Positions 24,420-38,500 of a DNA stretch of 64,000 nt are shown here, piece by piece. The notes beneath the pieces were generated by a model. That model was given only the letters and a program-made list of their open reading frames with translations, did not search any database and was not told the DNA's origin. The stretch is taken from contig NC_079887.1 of the NCBI RefSeq assembly GCF_029227915.1, forward strand, positions 2,480,001 to 2,544,000, read 5' to 3'. Every line of letters starts with the position of its first letter. The first letter of the stretch is position 1. The stretch comes from Hydractinia symbiolongicarpus. Taxonomy: Eukaryota; Cnidaria; Hydrozoa; Anthoathecata; Hydractiniidae. A program made the position numbers and the translations under genes.

Positions 24420-27400
24420 ATTTTTAAAAAAAGTCTTATGCGTTTTAGTGGTGAAAAAATAATTTAAAAAATCGTTCTGGAAATGAGTTTACTCCCTGGG
24501 TACTTTCTTTGTATACTTTTGACTATACGGGCCGAGTCTGGGATTTACGGGAAATCGCGGATTTTCGTTTGCCGGCGATTAAACTTCTTTTATTCAGCGT
24601 CCCATCAAATATGTAAATATTTTTGAAAACTACAAGTCTCATGCGTTTAGTGGTAAAAAAATAATATAAAAAATCGTTCGGGAAATGAGTTTACTCCCTG
24701 GATACTTTCTTTGTATACTTTTGACTATACGGGCCAAGCCCGGGATTTACGGGAAATCGCGGGTTTTCGTTTGCCGGCGATTAAACTTCTTTTATTCAGC
24801 GTCTCATCAAAAATGAAAACATTTTTAAAAAAAGTCTTATGCGTTTTAGTGGTGAAAAAATAATTTAAAAAATCGTTCTGGAAATGAGTTTACTCCCTGG
24901 GTACTTTCTTTGTATACTTTTGACTATAAGGGCCGAGTCCGGGATTTAGGGAAATCGCAGGTTTTCGTTTGCCGGCGATTAAACTGCTTTTATTCAGCGT
25001 CCCATCAAAAATGAAAACATTTTTGAAAACTACAAGTCTCATGCGTTTTAGTGTTGAAAAAATAATTTAAAAAATCGTTCGGGAAATGAGTTTACTCCCT
25101 GGGTACTTTCTTTGTATACATTCGACTATACGTGCCAAGCCCGGGATTAACGGGAAATCGCGGGCTTTCGTTTGCCGGCGATTAAACTTCTTTTATTCAG
25201 CGTCTCATCAAAAATGAAAACATTTTTGAAAACTACAAGTCTTATGCGTTTTAGTGGTGAAAAAAAAATTTAAATAATCGTTCGGGAAATGAGTTTACTC
25301 CCTGGGTACTTTCTTTGTATACATTCGACTATACGGGCCAAGCCCGGGATTTACGGGAAATCGCGGGTTTTCGTTTGCCGGCGATTAAACTTATTTTATT
25401 CAGCGTCTCATCAAAAATGAAAACATTTTTAAAAACTACAAGTCTTATGCGTTTTAGTGGTGAAAAAATAATTTAAAAAATCGTTCGGGAAATGAGTTTA
25501 CTCCCTGGGTACTCTCTTTGTATACTTTTGACTATACGGGCCGAGTCCGGGATTTAGGGAAATCGCAGGTTTTCGTTTGTCGGCGATTAAACTGCTTTTA
25601 TTCAGCGTCTCCTCAAAAATGAAAACATTTTTGAAAACTACAAGTCTCATGCGTTTTAGTGGTGAAAAAATAATTTAAAAAATCTTTCGGAAAATGAGTT
25701 TACTCCCTGGGTACTTTCTTTGTATACATTCGACTATACGTGCCAAGCCCGGGATTAACGGGAAATCGCGGGTTTTCGTTTGCCGGCGATTAAACTTTTT
25801 TTATTCAGCGTCTCATCAAAAATGAAAACATTTTTGAAAACTACAAGTCTCATGCGTTTTAGTGGTGAAAAAATAATTTAAAAAATCGTTCGGGAAATGA
25901 GTTTACTCCCTGGGTACTTTCTTTGTATACTTTTGACTATAAGGGCCGAGTCCGGGATTTAGGGAAATCGCAGGTTTTCGTTTGCCGGCGATTAAACTGC
26001 TTTTATTCAGCGTCCCATCAAAAATGAAAACATTTTTGAAAAGTACAAGTCTCATGCGTTTTAGTGGTGAAAAAATAATTTAAAAAATCGTTCGGGAAAT
26101 GAGTTTACTCCCTGGGTACTTTCTTTGTATACATTCGACTATACGTGCCAAGCCCGGGATTAACGGGAAATCGCGGGCTTTCGTTTGCCGGCGATTAAAC
26201 TTCTTTTATTCAGCGTCTCATCAAAAATGAAAACATTTTTGAAAACTACAAGTCTTATGCGTTTTAGTGGTGAAAAAAAAATTTAAATAATCGTTCGGGA
26301 AATGAGTTTACTCCCTGGGTACTTTCTTTGTATACATTCGACTATACGGGCCAAGCCCGGGATTTACGGGAAATCGCGGGTTTTCGTTTGCCGGCGATTA
26401 AACTTATTTTATTCAGCGTCTCATCAAAAATGAAAACATTTTTAAAAACTACAAGTCTTATGCGTTTTAGTGGTGAAAAAATAATTTAAAAAATCGTTCG
26501 GGAAATGAGTTTACTCCCTGGGTACTCTCTTTGTATACTTTTGACTATACGGGCCGAGTCCGGGATTTAGGGAAATCGCAGGTTTTCGTTTGTCGGCGAT
26601 TAAACTGCTTTTATTCAGCGTCTCCTCAAAAATGAAAACATTTTTGAAAACTACAAGTCTCATGCGTTTTAGTGGTGAAAAAATAATTTAAAAAATCTTT
26701 CGGAAAATGAGTTTACTCCCTGGGTACTTTCTTTGTATACATTCGACTATACGTGCCAAGCCCGGGATTAACGGGAAATCGCGGGTTTTCGTTTGCCGGC
26801 GATTAAACTTTTTTTATTCAGCGTCTCATCAAAAATGAAAACATTTTTGAAAACTACAAGTCTCATGCGTTTTAGTGGTGAAAAAATAATTTAAAAAATC
26901 GTTCGGGAAATGAGTTTACTCCCTGGGTACTTTCTTTGTATACTTTTGACTATACGGGCCAAGCCGGGATTTACGAAAAATCGCGGGTTTTCGTTTGCCG
27001 GCGATTAAACCTCTTTCATTAAGCGTCTCATCAAAAATGAAAACATTTTTGAAAACTACAAGTCTCATGCGTATTAGTGCTGAAAAGAAAATTTAAAAAA
27101 TCGTTCGGGAAATGAGTTTACTCCCTCGGTACTTTCTTTTTATACATTCGACTATACGGGCCAAGCCCCGGATTTACGGGAAAACGCGGGATTTCGTTTG
27201 CCGGCGATTAAACCTCTTTCATTAAGCGTCTCATCAAAAATGAAAACATTTTTTAAAACTACAAGTCTCATGCGTTTTAGTGGTGAAAAAATAATTTAAA
27301 AAATCGTTCGGGAAATGAGTTTACTCCCTCGGTACTTTCTTTTTATACATTCGACTATACGGGCCAAGTCCGGGATTTACGGGAAATCGCGGGTTTTCGT

Positions 27401-30080
27401 TTGCCGGCGATTAAACTTCTTTTATTCAGCGTCTCATCAAAAATGAAAACATTTTTGAAAACTACAAGTCTCATGCGTTTTAGTGGTGAAAAAATAATTT
27501 AAAAAATCGTTCGGGAAATGAGTTTACTCCCTGGGTACTTTCTTTGTATACTTTTGACTATACGGGCCGAGTCCGGGATTTACGGGAAATCGCGGATTTT
27601 CGTTTGCCGGCGATTAAACTTCTTTTATTCAGCGTCCCATCAAATATGTAAATATTTTTGAAAACTACAAGTCTCATGCGTTTAGTGGTAAAAAAATAAT
27701 ATAAAAAAATCGTTCGGGAAATGAGTTTACTCCCTGGGTACTTTCTTTGTATACTTTTGACTATACGGGCCAAGCCCGGGATTTACGGGAAATCGCGGGT
27801 TTTCGTTTGCCGGCGATTAAACTTCTTTTATTCAGCGTCTCATCAAAAATGAAAACATTTTTAAAAAAAGTCTTATGCGTTTTAGTGGTGAATAAATAAT
27901 TTAAAAAATCGTTCTGGAAATGAGTTTACTCCCTGGGTACTTTCTTTGTATACTTTTGACTATAAGGGCCGAGTCCGGGATTTAGGGAAATCGCAGGTTT
28001 TCGTTTGCCGGCGATTAAACTGCTTTTATTCAGCGTCCCATCAAAAATGAAAACATTTTTGAAAACTACAAGTCTCATGCGTTTTAGTGGTGAAAAAATA
28101 ATTTAAAAAATCGTTCGGGAAATGAGTTTACTCCCTGGGTACTTTCTTTGTATACATTTGACTATACGTGCCAAGCCCGGGATTAACGGGAAATCGCGGG
28201 CTTTCGTTTGCCGGCGATTAAACTTCTTTTATTCAGCGTCTCATCAAAAATGAAAACATTTTTGAAAACTACAAGTCTTATGCGTTTTAGTGGTGAAAAA
28301 ATAATTTAAAAAATCGTTCGGGAAATGAGTTTACTCCCTGGGTACTTTCTTTGTATACATTCGACTATACGTGCCAAGCCCGGGATTAACGGGAAATCGC
28401 GGGCTTTCGTTTGCCGGCGATTAAACTTCTTTTATTCATCGTCTCATCAAAAATGAAAACATTTTTGAAAACTACAAGTCTTATGCGTTTTAGTGGTGAA
28501 AAAATAATTTAAAAAATCGTTCTGGAAATGAGTTTACTCACAGGGTACTTTCTTTGTATACATTCGACTATACGGGCCAAGCCCAGGATTTACGGGAAAT
28601 CGCGGGTTTTCGTTTTCCGGCGATTAAACCTCTTTCATTAAGCGTCTCATCAAAAATGAAAACATTTTTGAAAACTACAAGTCTCATGCGTATTAGTGGT
28701 GAAAAAAACATTTAAAAAATCGTTCGGGAAATGAGTTTACTCCCTAGGTACTTTCTTTGTATACATTCGACTATACGGGCCAAGCCCGGGATTTACGGGA
28801 AATCGCGGGTTTTCGTTTGCCGGCGATTAAACTTATTTTATTCAGCGTCTCATCAAAAATGAAAACATTTTTAAAAACTACAAGACTTATGCGTTTTAGT
28901 GGTGAAAAAATAAATTAAAAAATCGTTCGGGAAATGAGTTTACTCCCTGGGTACTCTCTTTGTATACTTTTGACTATACGGGCCGAGTCCGGGATTTAGG
29001 GAAATCGCAGGTTTTCCTTTGTCGGCGATTAAACCTCTTTCATTAAGCGTCTCATCAAAAATGAAAACATTTTTTAAAACTACAAGTCTCATGCGTTTAG
29101 TGGTAAAAAAATAATATAAAAAATCGTTCGGGAAATGAGCTTACTCCCTGGGTACTTTCTTTGTATACTTTTGACTATACGGCCGAGTCCAGGATTTACG
29201 CGAAATCGCAGGTTTTCGTTTGCCGGCGATTAAACTTCTTTTATTCAGCGTCTCATCAAAAATGAAAACTTTTTTAAAAACTACAAGTCTCATGCGTTTT
29301 AGTGGTGTAAAAGTAATTTAAAAAATCGATCGGGAAATGAGTTTACTCCCTGGGTACTTTCTTTGCATACTTTTGACTATACGGGCCAAGCCCGGGATTT
29401 ACGGGAAATCGCGGGTTTTCGTTTGCCGGCGATTAAACTTCTTTTATTCAGCGTCTCATCAAAAATGAAAACATTTTTGAAAACTACAAGTCTCATGGGC
29501 TTTAGTGGTGAAAAAATAATTTAAAAAATCGTTCTGGAAATGAGTTTACTCACAGGGTACTTTCTTTGTATACATTCGACTATACGTGCCAAGCCCGGGA
29601 TTTACGGGAAATCGCGGGTTTTCGTTTGCCGGCGATTAAACTTCTTTTATTTAGCGTCTCATCAAAAATAAAAAAACATTTTTGAAAACTACAAGTCTCA
29701 TGCGTTTAGTGGTAAAAAAATAATATAAAAAATCGTTCGGGAAATGAGCTTACTCCCTGGGTACTTTCTTTGTATACTTTTGACTATACGGCCGAGTCCA
29801 GGATTTACGCGAAATCGCAGGTTTTCGTTTGCCGGCGATTAAACTTCTTTTATTCAGCGTCTCATCAAAAATGAAAACATTTTTAAAAACTACAAGTCTC
29901 ATGCGTTTTAGTGGTGTAAAAGTAATTTAAAAAATCGATCGGGAAATGAGTTTACTCCCTGGGCACTTTCTTTGCATACTTTTGACTATACGGGCCAAGC
30001 CCGGGATTTACGGGAAATCGCGGGTTTTCGTTTGCCGGCGATTAAACTTCTTTTATTCAGCGTCTCATCAAAAATGAAAA
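24420..30080. repeat. Higher-order satellite block, copy 1 (~5.66 kb)
   Basis: Matches 30081-35540 nearly base for base. Marker variants recur at a distance of 5662 (gatactttct at 24701 and 30363; aagccgggatttacgaaaa at 26961 and 32623). After one monomer present only in copy 1 (around 27300-27500) they recur at 5457-5459. It contains a nested pair of ~1,013-bp units (cgtgccaag markers at 25131 and 26144). Edges are approximate. Confidence 0.85.
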
Positions 30081-33000
30081 CATTTTTAAAAAAAGTCTTA
30101 TGCGTTTTAGTGGTGAAAAAATAATTTAAAAAATCGTTCTGGAAATGAGTTTACTCCCTGGGTACTTTCTTTGTATACTTTTGACTATACGGGCCGAGTC
30201 TGGGATTTACGGGAAATCGCGGATTTTCGTTTGCCGGCGATTAAACTTCTTTTATTCAGCGTCCCATCAAATATGTAAATATTTTTGAAAACTACAAGTC
30301 TCATGCGTTTAGTGGTAAAAAAATAATATAAAAAATCGTTCGGGAAATGAGTTTACTCCCTGGATACTTTCTTTGTATACTTTTGACTATACGGGCCAAG
30401 CCCGGGATTTACGGGAAATCGCGGGTTTTCGTTTGCCGGCGATTAAACTTCTTTTATTCAGCGTCTCATCAAAAATGAAAACATTTTTAAAAAAAGTCTT
30501 ATGCGTTTTAGTGGTGAAAAAATAATTTAAAAAATCGTTCTGGAAATGAGTTTACTCCCTGGGTACTTTCTTTGTATACTTTTGACTATAAGGGCCGAGT
30601 CCGGGATTTAGGGAAATCGCAGGTTTTCGTTTGCCGGCGATTAAACTGCTTTTATTCAGCGTCCCATCAAAAATGAAAACATTTTTGAAAACTACAAGTC
30701 TCATGCGTTTTAGTGGTGAAAAAATAATTTAAAAAATCGTTCGGGAAATGAGTTTACTCCCTGGGTACTTTCTTTGTATACATTCGACTATACGTGCCAA
30801 GCCCGGGATTAACGGGAAATCGCGGGCTTTCGTTTGCCGGCGATTAAACTTCTTTTATTCAGCGTCTCATCAAAAATGAAAACATTTTTGAAAACTACAA
30901 GTCTTATGCGTTTTAGTGGTGAAAAAAAAATTTAAATAATCGTTCGGGAAATGAGTTTACTCCCTGGGGACTTTCTTTGTATACATTCGACTATACGGGC
31001 CAAGCCCGGGATTTACGGGAAATCGCGGGTTTTCGTTTGCCGGCGATTAAACTTATTTTATTCAGCGTCTCATCAAAAATGAAAACATTTTTAAAAACTA
31101 CAAGTCTTATGCGTTTTAGTGGTGAAAAAATAATTTAAAAAATCGTTCGGGAAATGAGTTTACTCCCTGGGTACTCTCTTTGTATACTTTTGACTATACG
31201 GGCCGAGTCCGGGATTTAGGGAAATCGCAGGTTTTCGTTTGTCGGCGATTAAACTGCTTTTATTCAGCGTCTCCTCAAAAATGAAAACATTTTTGAAAAC
31301 TACAAGTCTCATGCGTTTTAGTGGTGAAAAAATAATTTAAAAAATCTTTCGGAAAATGAGTTTACTCCCTGGGTACTTTCTTTGTATACATTCGACTATA
31401 CGTGCCAAGCCCGGGATTAACGGGAAATCGCGGGTTTTCGTTTGCCGGCGATTAAACTTTTTTTATTCAGCGTCTCATCAAAAATGAAAACATTTTTGAA
31501 AACTACAAGTCTCATGCGTTTTAGTGGTGAAAAAATAATTTAAAAAATCGTTCGGGAAATGAGTTTACTCCCTGGGTACTTTCTTTGTATACTTTTGACT
31601 ATAAGGGCCGAGTCCGGGATTTAGGGAAATCGCAGGTTTTCGTTTGCCGGCAATTAAACTGCTTTTATTCAGCGTCCCATCAAAAATGAAAACATTTTTG
31701 AAAACTACAAGTCTCATGCGTTTTAGTGGTGAAAAAATAATTTAAAAAATCGTTCGGGAAATGAGTTTACTCCCTGGGTACTTTCTTTGTATACATTCGA
31801 CTATACGTGCCAAGCCCGGGATTAACGGGAAATCGCGGGCTTTCGTTTGCCGGCGATTAAACTTCTTTTATTCAGCGTCTCATCAAAAATGAAAACATTT
31901 TTGAAAACTACAAGTCTTATGCGTTTTAGTGGTGAAAAAAAAATTTAAATAATCGTTCGGGAAATGAGTTTACTCCCTGGGTACTTTCTTTGTATACATT
32001 TGACTATACGGGCCAAGCCCGGGATTTACGGGAAATCGCGGGTTTTCGTTTGCCGGCGATTAAACTTATTTTATTCAGCGTCTCATCAAAAATGAAAACA
32101 TTTTTAAAAACTACAAGTCTTATGCGTTTTAGTGGTGAAAAAATAATTTAAAAAATCGTTCGGGAAATGAGTTTACTCCCTGGGTACTCTCTTTGTATAC
32201 TTTTGACTATACGGGCCGAGTCCGGGATTTAGGGAAATCGCAGGTTTTCGTTTGTCGGCGATTAAACTGCTTTTATTCAGCGTCTCCTCAAAAATGAAAA
32301 CATTTTTGAAAACTACAAGTCTCATGCGTTTTAGTGGTGAAAAAATAATTTAAAAAATCTTTCGGAAAATGAGTTTACTCCCTGGGTACTTTCTTTGTAT
32401 ACATTCGACTATACGTGCCAAGCCCGGGATTAACGGGAAATCGCGGGTTTTCGTTTGCCGGCGATTAAACTTTTTTTATTCAGCGTCTCATCAAAAATGA
32501 AAACATTTTTGAAAACTACAAGTCTCATGCGTTTTAGTGGTGAAAAAATAATTTAAAAAATCGTTCGGGAAATGAGTTTACTCCCTGGGTACTTTCTTTG
32601 TATACTTTTGACTATACGGGCCAAGCCGGGATTTACGAAAAATCGCGGGTTTTCGTTTGCCGGCGATTAAACCTCTTTCATTAAGCGTCTCATCAAAAAT
32701 GAAAACATTTTTGAAAACTACAAGTCTCATGCGTATTAGTGCTGAAAAGAAAATTTAAAAAATCGTTCGGGAAATGAGTTTACTCCCTCGGTACTTTCTT
32801 TTTATATATTCGACTATACGGGCCAAGCCCCGGATTTACGGGAAAACGCGGGATTTCGTTTGCCGGCGATTAAACCTCTTTCATTAAGCGTCTCATCAAA
32901 AATGAAAACATTTTTTAAAACTACAAGTCTCATGCGTTTTAGTGGTGAAAAAATAATTTAAAAAATCGTTCGGGAAATGAGTTTACTCCCTGGGTACTTT

Positions 33001-35540
33001 CTTTGTATACTTTTGACTATACGGGCCGAGTCCGGGATTTACGGGAAATCGCGGATTTTCGTTTGCCGGCGATTAAACTTCTTTTATTCAGCGTCCCATC
33101 AAATATGTAAATATTTTTGAAAACTACAAGTCTCATGCGTTTAGTGGTAAAAAAATAATATAAAAAAATCGTTCGGGAAATGAGTTTACTCCCTGGGTAC
33201 TTTCTTTGTATACTTTTGACTATACGGGCCAAGCCCGGGATTTACGGGAAATCGCGGGTTTTCGTTTGCCGGCGATTAAACTTCTTTTATTCAGCGTCTC
33301 ATCAAAAATGAAAACATTTTTAAAAAAAGTCTTATGCGTTTTAGTGGTGAATAAATAATTTAAAAAATCGTTCTGGAAATGAGTTTACTCCCTGGGTACT
33401 TTCTTTGTATACTTTTGACTATAAGGGCCGAGTCCGGGATTTAGGGAAATCGCAGGTTTTCGTTTGCCGGCGATTAAACTGCTTTTATTCAGCGTCCCAT
33501 CAAAAATGAAAACATTTTTGAAAACTACAAGTCTCATGCGTTTTAGTGGTGAAAAAATAATTTAAAAAATCGTTCGGGAAATGAGTTTACTCCCTGGGTA
33601 CTTTCTTTGTATACATTTGACTATACGTGCCAAGCCCGGGATTAACGGGAAATCGCGGGCTTTCGTTTGCCGGCGATTAAACTTCTTTTATTCAGCGTCT
33701 CATCAAAAATGAAAACATTTTTGAAAACTACAAGTCTTATGCGTTTTAGTGGTGAAAAAATAATTTAAAAAATCGTTCGGGAAATGAGTTTACTCCCTGG
33801 GTACTTTCTTTGTATACATTCGACTATACGTGCCAAGCCCGGGATTAACGGGAAATCGCGGGCTTTCGTTTGCCGGCGATTAAACTTCTTTTATTCATCG
33901 TCTCATCAAAAATGAAAACATTTTTGAAAACTACAAGTCTTATGCGTTTTAGTGGTGAAAAAATAATTTAAAAAATCGTTCTGGAAATGAGTTTACTCAC
34001 AGGGTACTTTCTTTGTATACATTCGACTATACGGGCCAAGCCCAGGATTTACGGGAAATCGCGGGTTTTCGTTTTCCGGCGATTAAACCTCTTTCATTAA
34101 GCGTCTCATCAAAAATGAAAACATTTTTGAAAACTACAAGTCTCATGCGTATTAGTGGTGAAAAAAACATTTAAAAAATCGTTCGGGAAATGAGTTTACT
34201 CCCTGGGTACTTTCTTTGTATACATTCGACTATACGGGCCAAGCCCGGGATTTACGGGAAATCGCGGGTTTTCGTTTGCCGGCGATTAAACTTATTTTAT
34301 TCAGCGTCTCATCAAAAATGAAAACATTTTTAAAAACTACAAGACTTATGCGTTTTAGTGGTGAAAAAATAATTTAAAAAATCGTTCGGGAAATGAGTTT
34401 ACTCCCTGGGTACTCTCTTTGTATACTTTTGACTATACGGGCCGAGTCCGGGATTTAGGGAAATCGCAGGTTTTCCTTTGTCGGCGATTAAACCTCTTTC
34501 ATTAAGCGTCTCATCAAAAATGAAAACATTTTTTAAAACTACAAGTCTCATGCGTTTAGTGGTAAAAAAATAATATAAAAAATCGTTCGGGAAATGAGCT
34601 TACTCCCTGGGTACTTTCTTTGTATACTTTTGACTATACGGCCGAGTCCAGGATTTACGCGAAATCGCAGGTTTTCGTTTGCCGGCGATTAAACTTCTTT
34701 TATTCAGCGTCTCATCAAAAATGAAAACTTTTTTAAAAACTACAAGTCTCATGCGTTTTAGTGGTGTAAAAGTAATTTAAAAAATCGATCGGGAAATGAG
34801 TTTACTCCCTGGGTACTTTCTTTGCATACTTTTGACTATACGGGCCAAGCCCGGGATTTACGGGAAATCGCGGGTTTTCGTTTGCCGGCGATTAAACTTC
34901 TTTTATTCAGCGTCTCATCAAAAATGAAAACATTTTTGAAAACTACAAGTCTCATGGGCTTTAGTGGTGAAAAAATAATTTAAAAAATCGTTCTGGAAAT
35001 GAGTTTACTCACAGGGTACTTTCTTTGTATACATTCGACTATACGTGCCAAGCCCGGGATTTACGGAAAATCGCGGGTTTTCGTTTGCCGGCGATTAAAC
35101 TTCTTTTATTTAGCGTCTCATCAAAAATGAAAACATTTTTGAAAACTACAAGTCTCATGCGTTTAGTGGTAAAAAAATAATATAAAAAATCGTTCGGGAA
35201 ATGAGCTTACTCCCTGGGTACTTTCTTTGTATACTTTTGACTATACGGCCGAGTCCAGGATTTACGCGAAATCGCAGGTTTTCGTTTGCCGGCGATTAAA
35301 CTTCTTTTATTCAGCGTCTCATCAAAAATGAAAACATTTTTAAAAACTACAAGTCTCATGCGTTTTAGTGGTGTAAAAGTAATTTAAAAAATCGATCGGG
35401 AAATGAGTTTACTCCCTGGGCACTTTCTTTGCATACTTTTGACTATACGGGCCAAGCCCGGGATTTACGGGAAATCGCGGGTTTTCGTTTGCCGGCGATT
35501 AAACTTCTTTTATTCAGCGTCTCATCAAAAATGAAAACAT
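30081..35540. repeat. Higher-order satellite block, copy 2 (~5.46 kb)
   Basis: Tandem copy of 24420-30080, shorter by one monomer. The right edge is where copy 1 turns to a tttttaaaaaaagtc monomer (30085) but this copy continues with a different subtype. Edges are approximate. Confidence 0.85.
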
Positions 35541-38500
35541 TTTTGAAAACTACAAGTCTCATGGGCTTTAGTGGTGAAAAAATAATTTAAAAAATCGTTC
35601 GGGAAATGAGTTTACTCCCTCGGTACTTTCTTTGTATACATTCGACTATACGGGCCAAGTCCCGGATTTACGGGAAAGCGCGGGATTTCGTTTGCCGGCG
35701 ATTAAACCTCTTTCATTAAGCGTCTCATCAAAAATGAAAACATTTTTTAAAACTACAAGTCTCATGCGTTTTAGTGGTGAAAAAATAATTTAAAAAATCG
35801 TTCGGGAAATGAGTTTACTCCCTGGGTACTTTCTTTGTATACTTTCGACTATACGAGCCAAGCCCGGGATTTACGGGAAATCGCGGGTTTTCGTTTGACG
35901 GCGATTAAACTTCTTTTATTCAGCGTCTCATCAAAAATGAAAACATTTTTAAAAACTACAAGTCTCATGCGTTTAGTGGTTAAAAAAATAATATAAAAAA
36001 TAGTTCGGGAAATGAGCTTACTCCCTGGGTACTTTCTTTGTATGCTTTTGACTATACGGCCGAGTCCAGGATTTACGCGAAATCGCAGGTTTTCGTTTGC
36101 CGGCGATTAAACTTCTTTTATTCAGCGTCTCATCAAAAATGAAAACATTTTTAAAAACTACAAGTCTCATGCGTTTTAGTGGTGAAAAAGTAATTTAAAA
36201 AATCGTTCGGGAAATGAGTTTACTCCCTCGGTACTTTCTTTGTATACTTTTGACTATACGGGCCAAGCCCGGGATTTACGGGAAATCGCGGGTTTTCGTT
36301 TGCCGGCGATTAAACTTCTTTTATTCAGCGTCTCATTAAAAATGAAAACATTTTTAAAAACTACTAGTCTCATGGGCTTTAGTGGTGAAAAAATAATTTA
36401 AAAAATCGTTCTGGAAATGAGTTTACTCACAGGGTACTTTCTTTGTATACATTCGACTATACGTGCCAAGCCGGGATTTACGGGAAATCGCGGGTTTTCG
36501 TTTGCCAGCGATTAAACTTCTTTTATTTAGCGTCTCATCAAAAATGAAAATATTTTTGAAAACTACAAGTCTCATGCGTTTTAGTGGTATAAAAATAATT
36601 TAAAAAATCGTTCGGGAAATGAGTTTACTCCCTGGGTACTTTCTTTGTACACTTTTGACTGTACGGGCCAAGCCGGGATTTACGGGAAATCGCGGGTTTT
36701 CGTTTGCCGGCGATTAAACTTCTTTTATTCAGCGTCTCATCAAAAATGAAAACATTTTTAAAAACTACAAGTCTTATGCGTTTTAGTGGTGAAAAAATAA
36801 TTTAAAAAATCGTTCTGGAAATAAGTTTACTCACAGGGTACTTTCTTTGTATACATTCGACTATACGTGCCAAGCCCGGGATTTACGGGAAATCGCGGGT
36901 TTTCGTTTGCCGGAGATTAAACTTCTTTTATTCAGCGTCTCATCAAAAATGAAAACATTTTTGAAAACTACAAGTCTCATGCGTTTTAGTGGTGAAAAAA
37001 TAATTTAAAAAATCGTTCGGGAAATGAGTTTACTCCCTGGGTACTTTCTTTGTATACTTTTGACTGTACGGGCCAAGCCGGGATTTACGGGAAATCGCGG
37101 GTTTTCGTTTGCCGGCGATTAAACTTCTTTTATTCAGCGTCTCATCAAAAATGAAAACATTTTTAAAAATTACAAGTCTTATGCGTTTTAGTGGTGAAAA
37201 AATAATTTAAAAAATCGTTCTGGAAATAAGTTTACTCACAGGTTACTTTCTTTGTATACATTCGACTATACGTGCCAAGCCCGGGATTTACGGGAAATCG
37301 CGGGTTTTCGTTTGCCGGAGATTAAACTTCTTTTATTCAGCGTCTCATCAAAAATGAAAACATTTTTAAAAACTACAAGACTCATGCGTTTTAGTGGTGA
37401 AAAAGTAATTTAAAAAATCGTTCGGGAAATGAGTTTACTCCCTCGGTACTTTCTTTGTATACTTTTGACTATACGGGCCAAGCCCGGGATTTACGGGAAA
37501 TCGCGGGTTTTCGTTTGCCGGCGATTAAACTTCTTTTATTCAGCGTCTCATTAAAAATGAAAACATTTTTAAAAACTACTAGTCTCATGGGCTTTAGTGG
37601 TGAAAAAATAATTTAAAAAATCGTTCTGGAAATGAGTTTACTCACAGGGTACTTTCTTTGTATACTTTGGACTATACGTGCCAAGCCCGGGATTAACGGG
37701 AAATCGCGGGCTTTCGTTTGCCAGCGATTAAACTTCTTTTATTTAGCATCTCATCAAAAATGAAAATATTTTTGAAAACTACAAGTCTCATGCGTTTTAG
37801 TGGTATAAAAATAATTTAAAAAATCGTTCGGGAAATGAGTTTACTCCCTGGGTACTTTCTTTGTATACTTTTGACTGTACGGGCCAAGCCGGGATTTACG
37901 GGAAATCGCGGGTTTTCGTTTGCCGGCGATTAAACTTCTTTTATTCAGCGTCTCATCAAAAATGAAAACATTTTTAAAAACTACAAGTCTTATGCGTTTT
38001 AGTGTTGAAAAAATAATTTAAAAAATCGTTCTGGAAATAAGTTTACTCACAGGGTACTTTCTTTGTATACATTCGACTATACGTGCCAAGCCCGGGATTT
38101 ACGGGAAATCGCGGGTTTTCGTTTGCCGGAGATTAAACTTCTTTTATTCAGCGTCTCATCAAAAATGAAAACATTTTTGAAAACTACAAGTCTCAGGCGT
38201 TTTAGTGGTGAAAAAATAATTTAAAAAATCGTTCGGGAAATGAGTTTACTCCCTGGGTACTTTCTTTGTATACTTTTGACTGTACGGGCCAAGCCGGGAT
38301 TTACGGGAAATCGCGGGTTTTCGTTTGCCGGCGATTAAACTTCTTTTATTCAGCGTCTCATCAAAAATAAAAACATTTTTAAAAATTACAAGTCTTATGC
38401 GTTTTAGTGGTGAAAAAATAATTTAAAAAATCGTTCGGGAAATGAGTTTACTCCCTCGGTACTTTCTTTGTATACTTTTGACTATACGGGCCAAGCCCGG

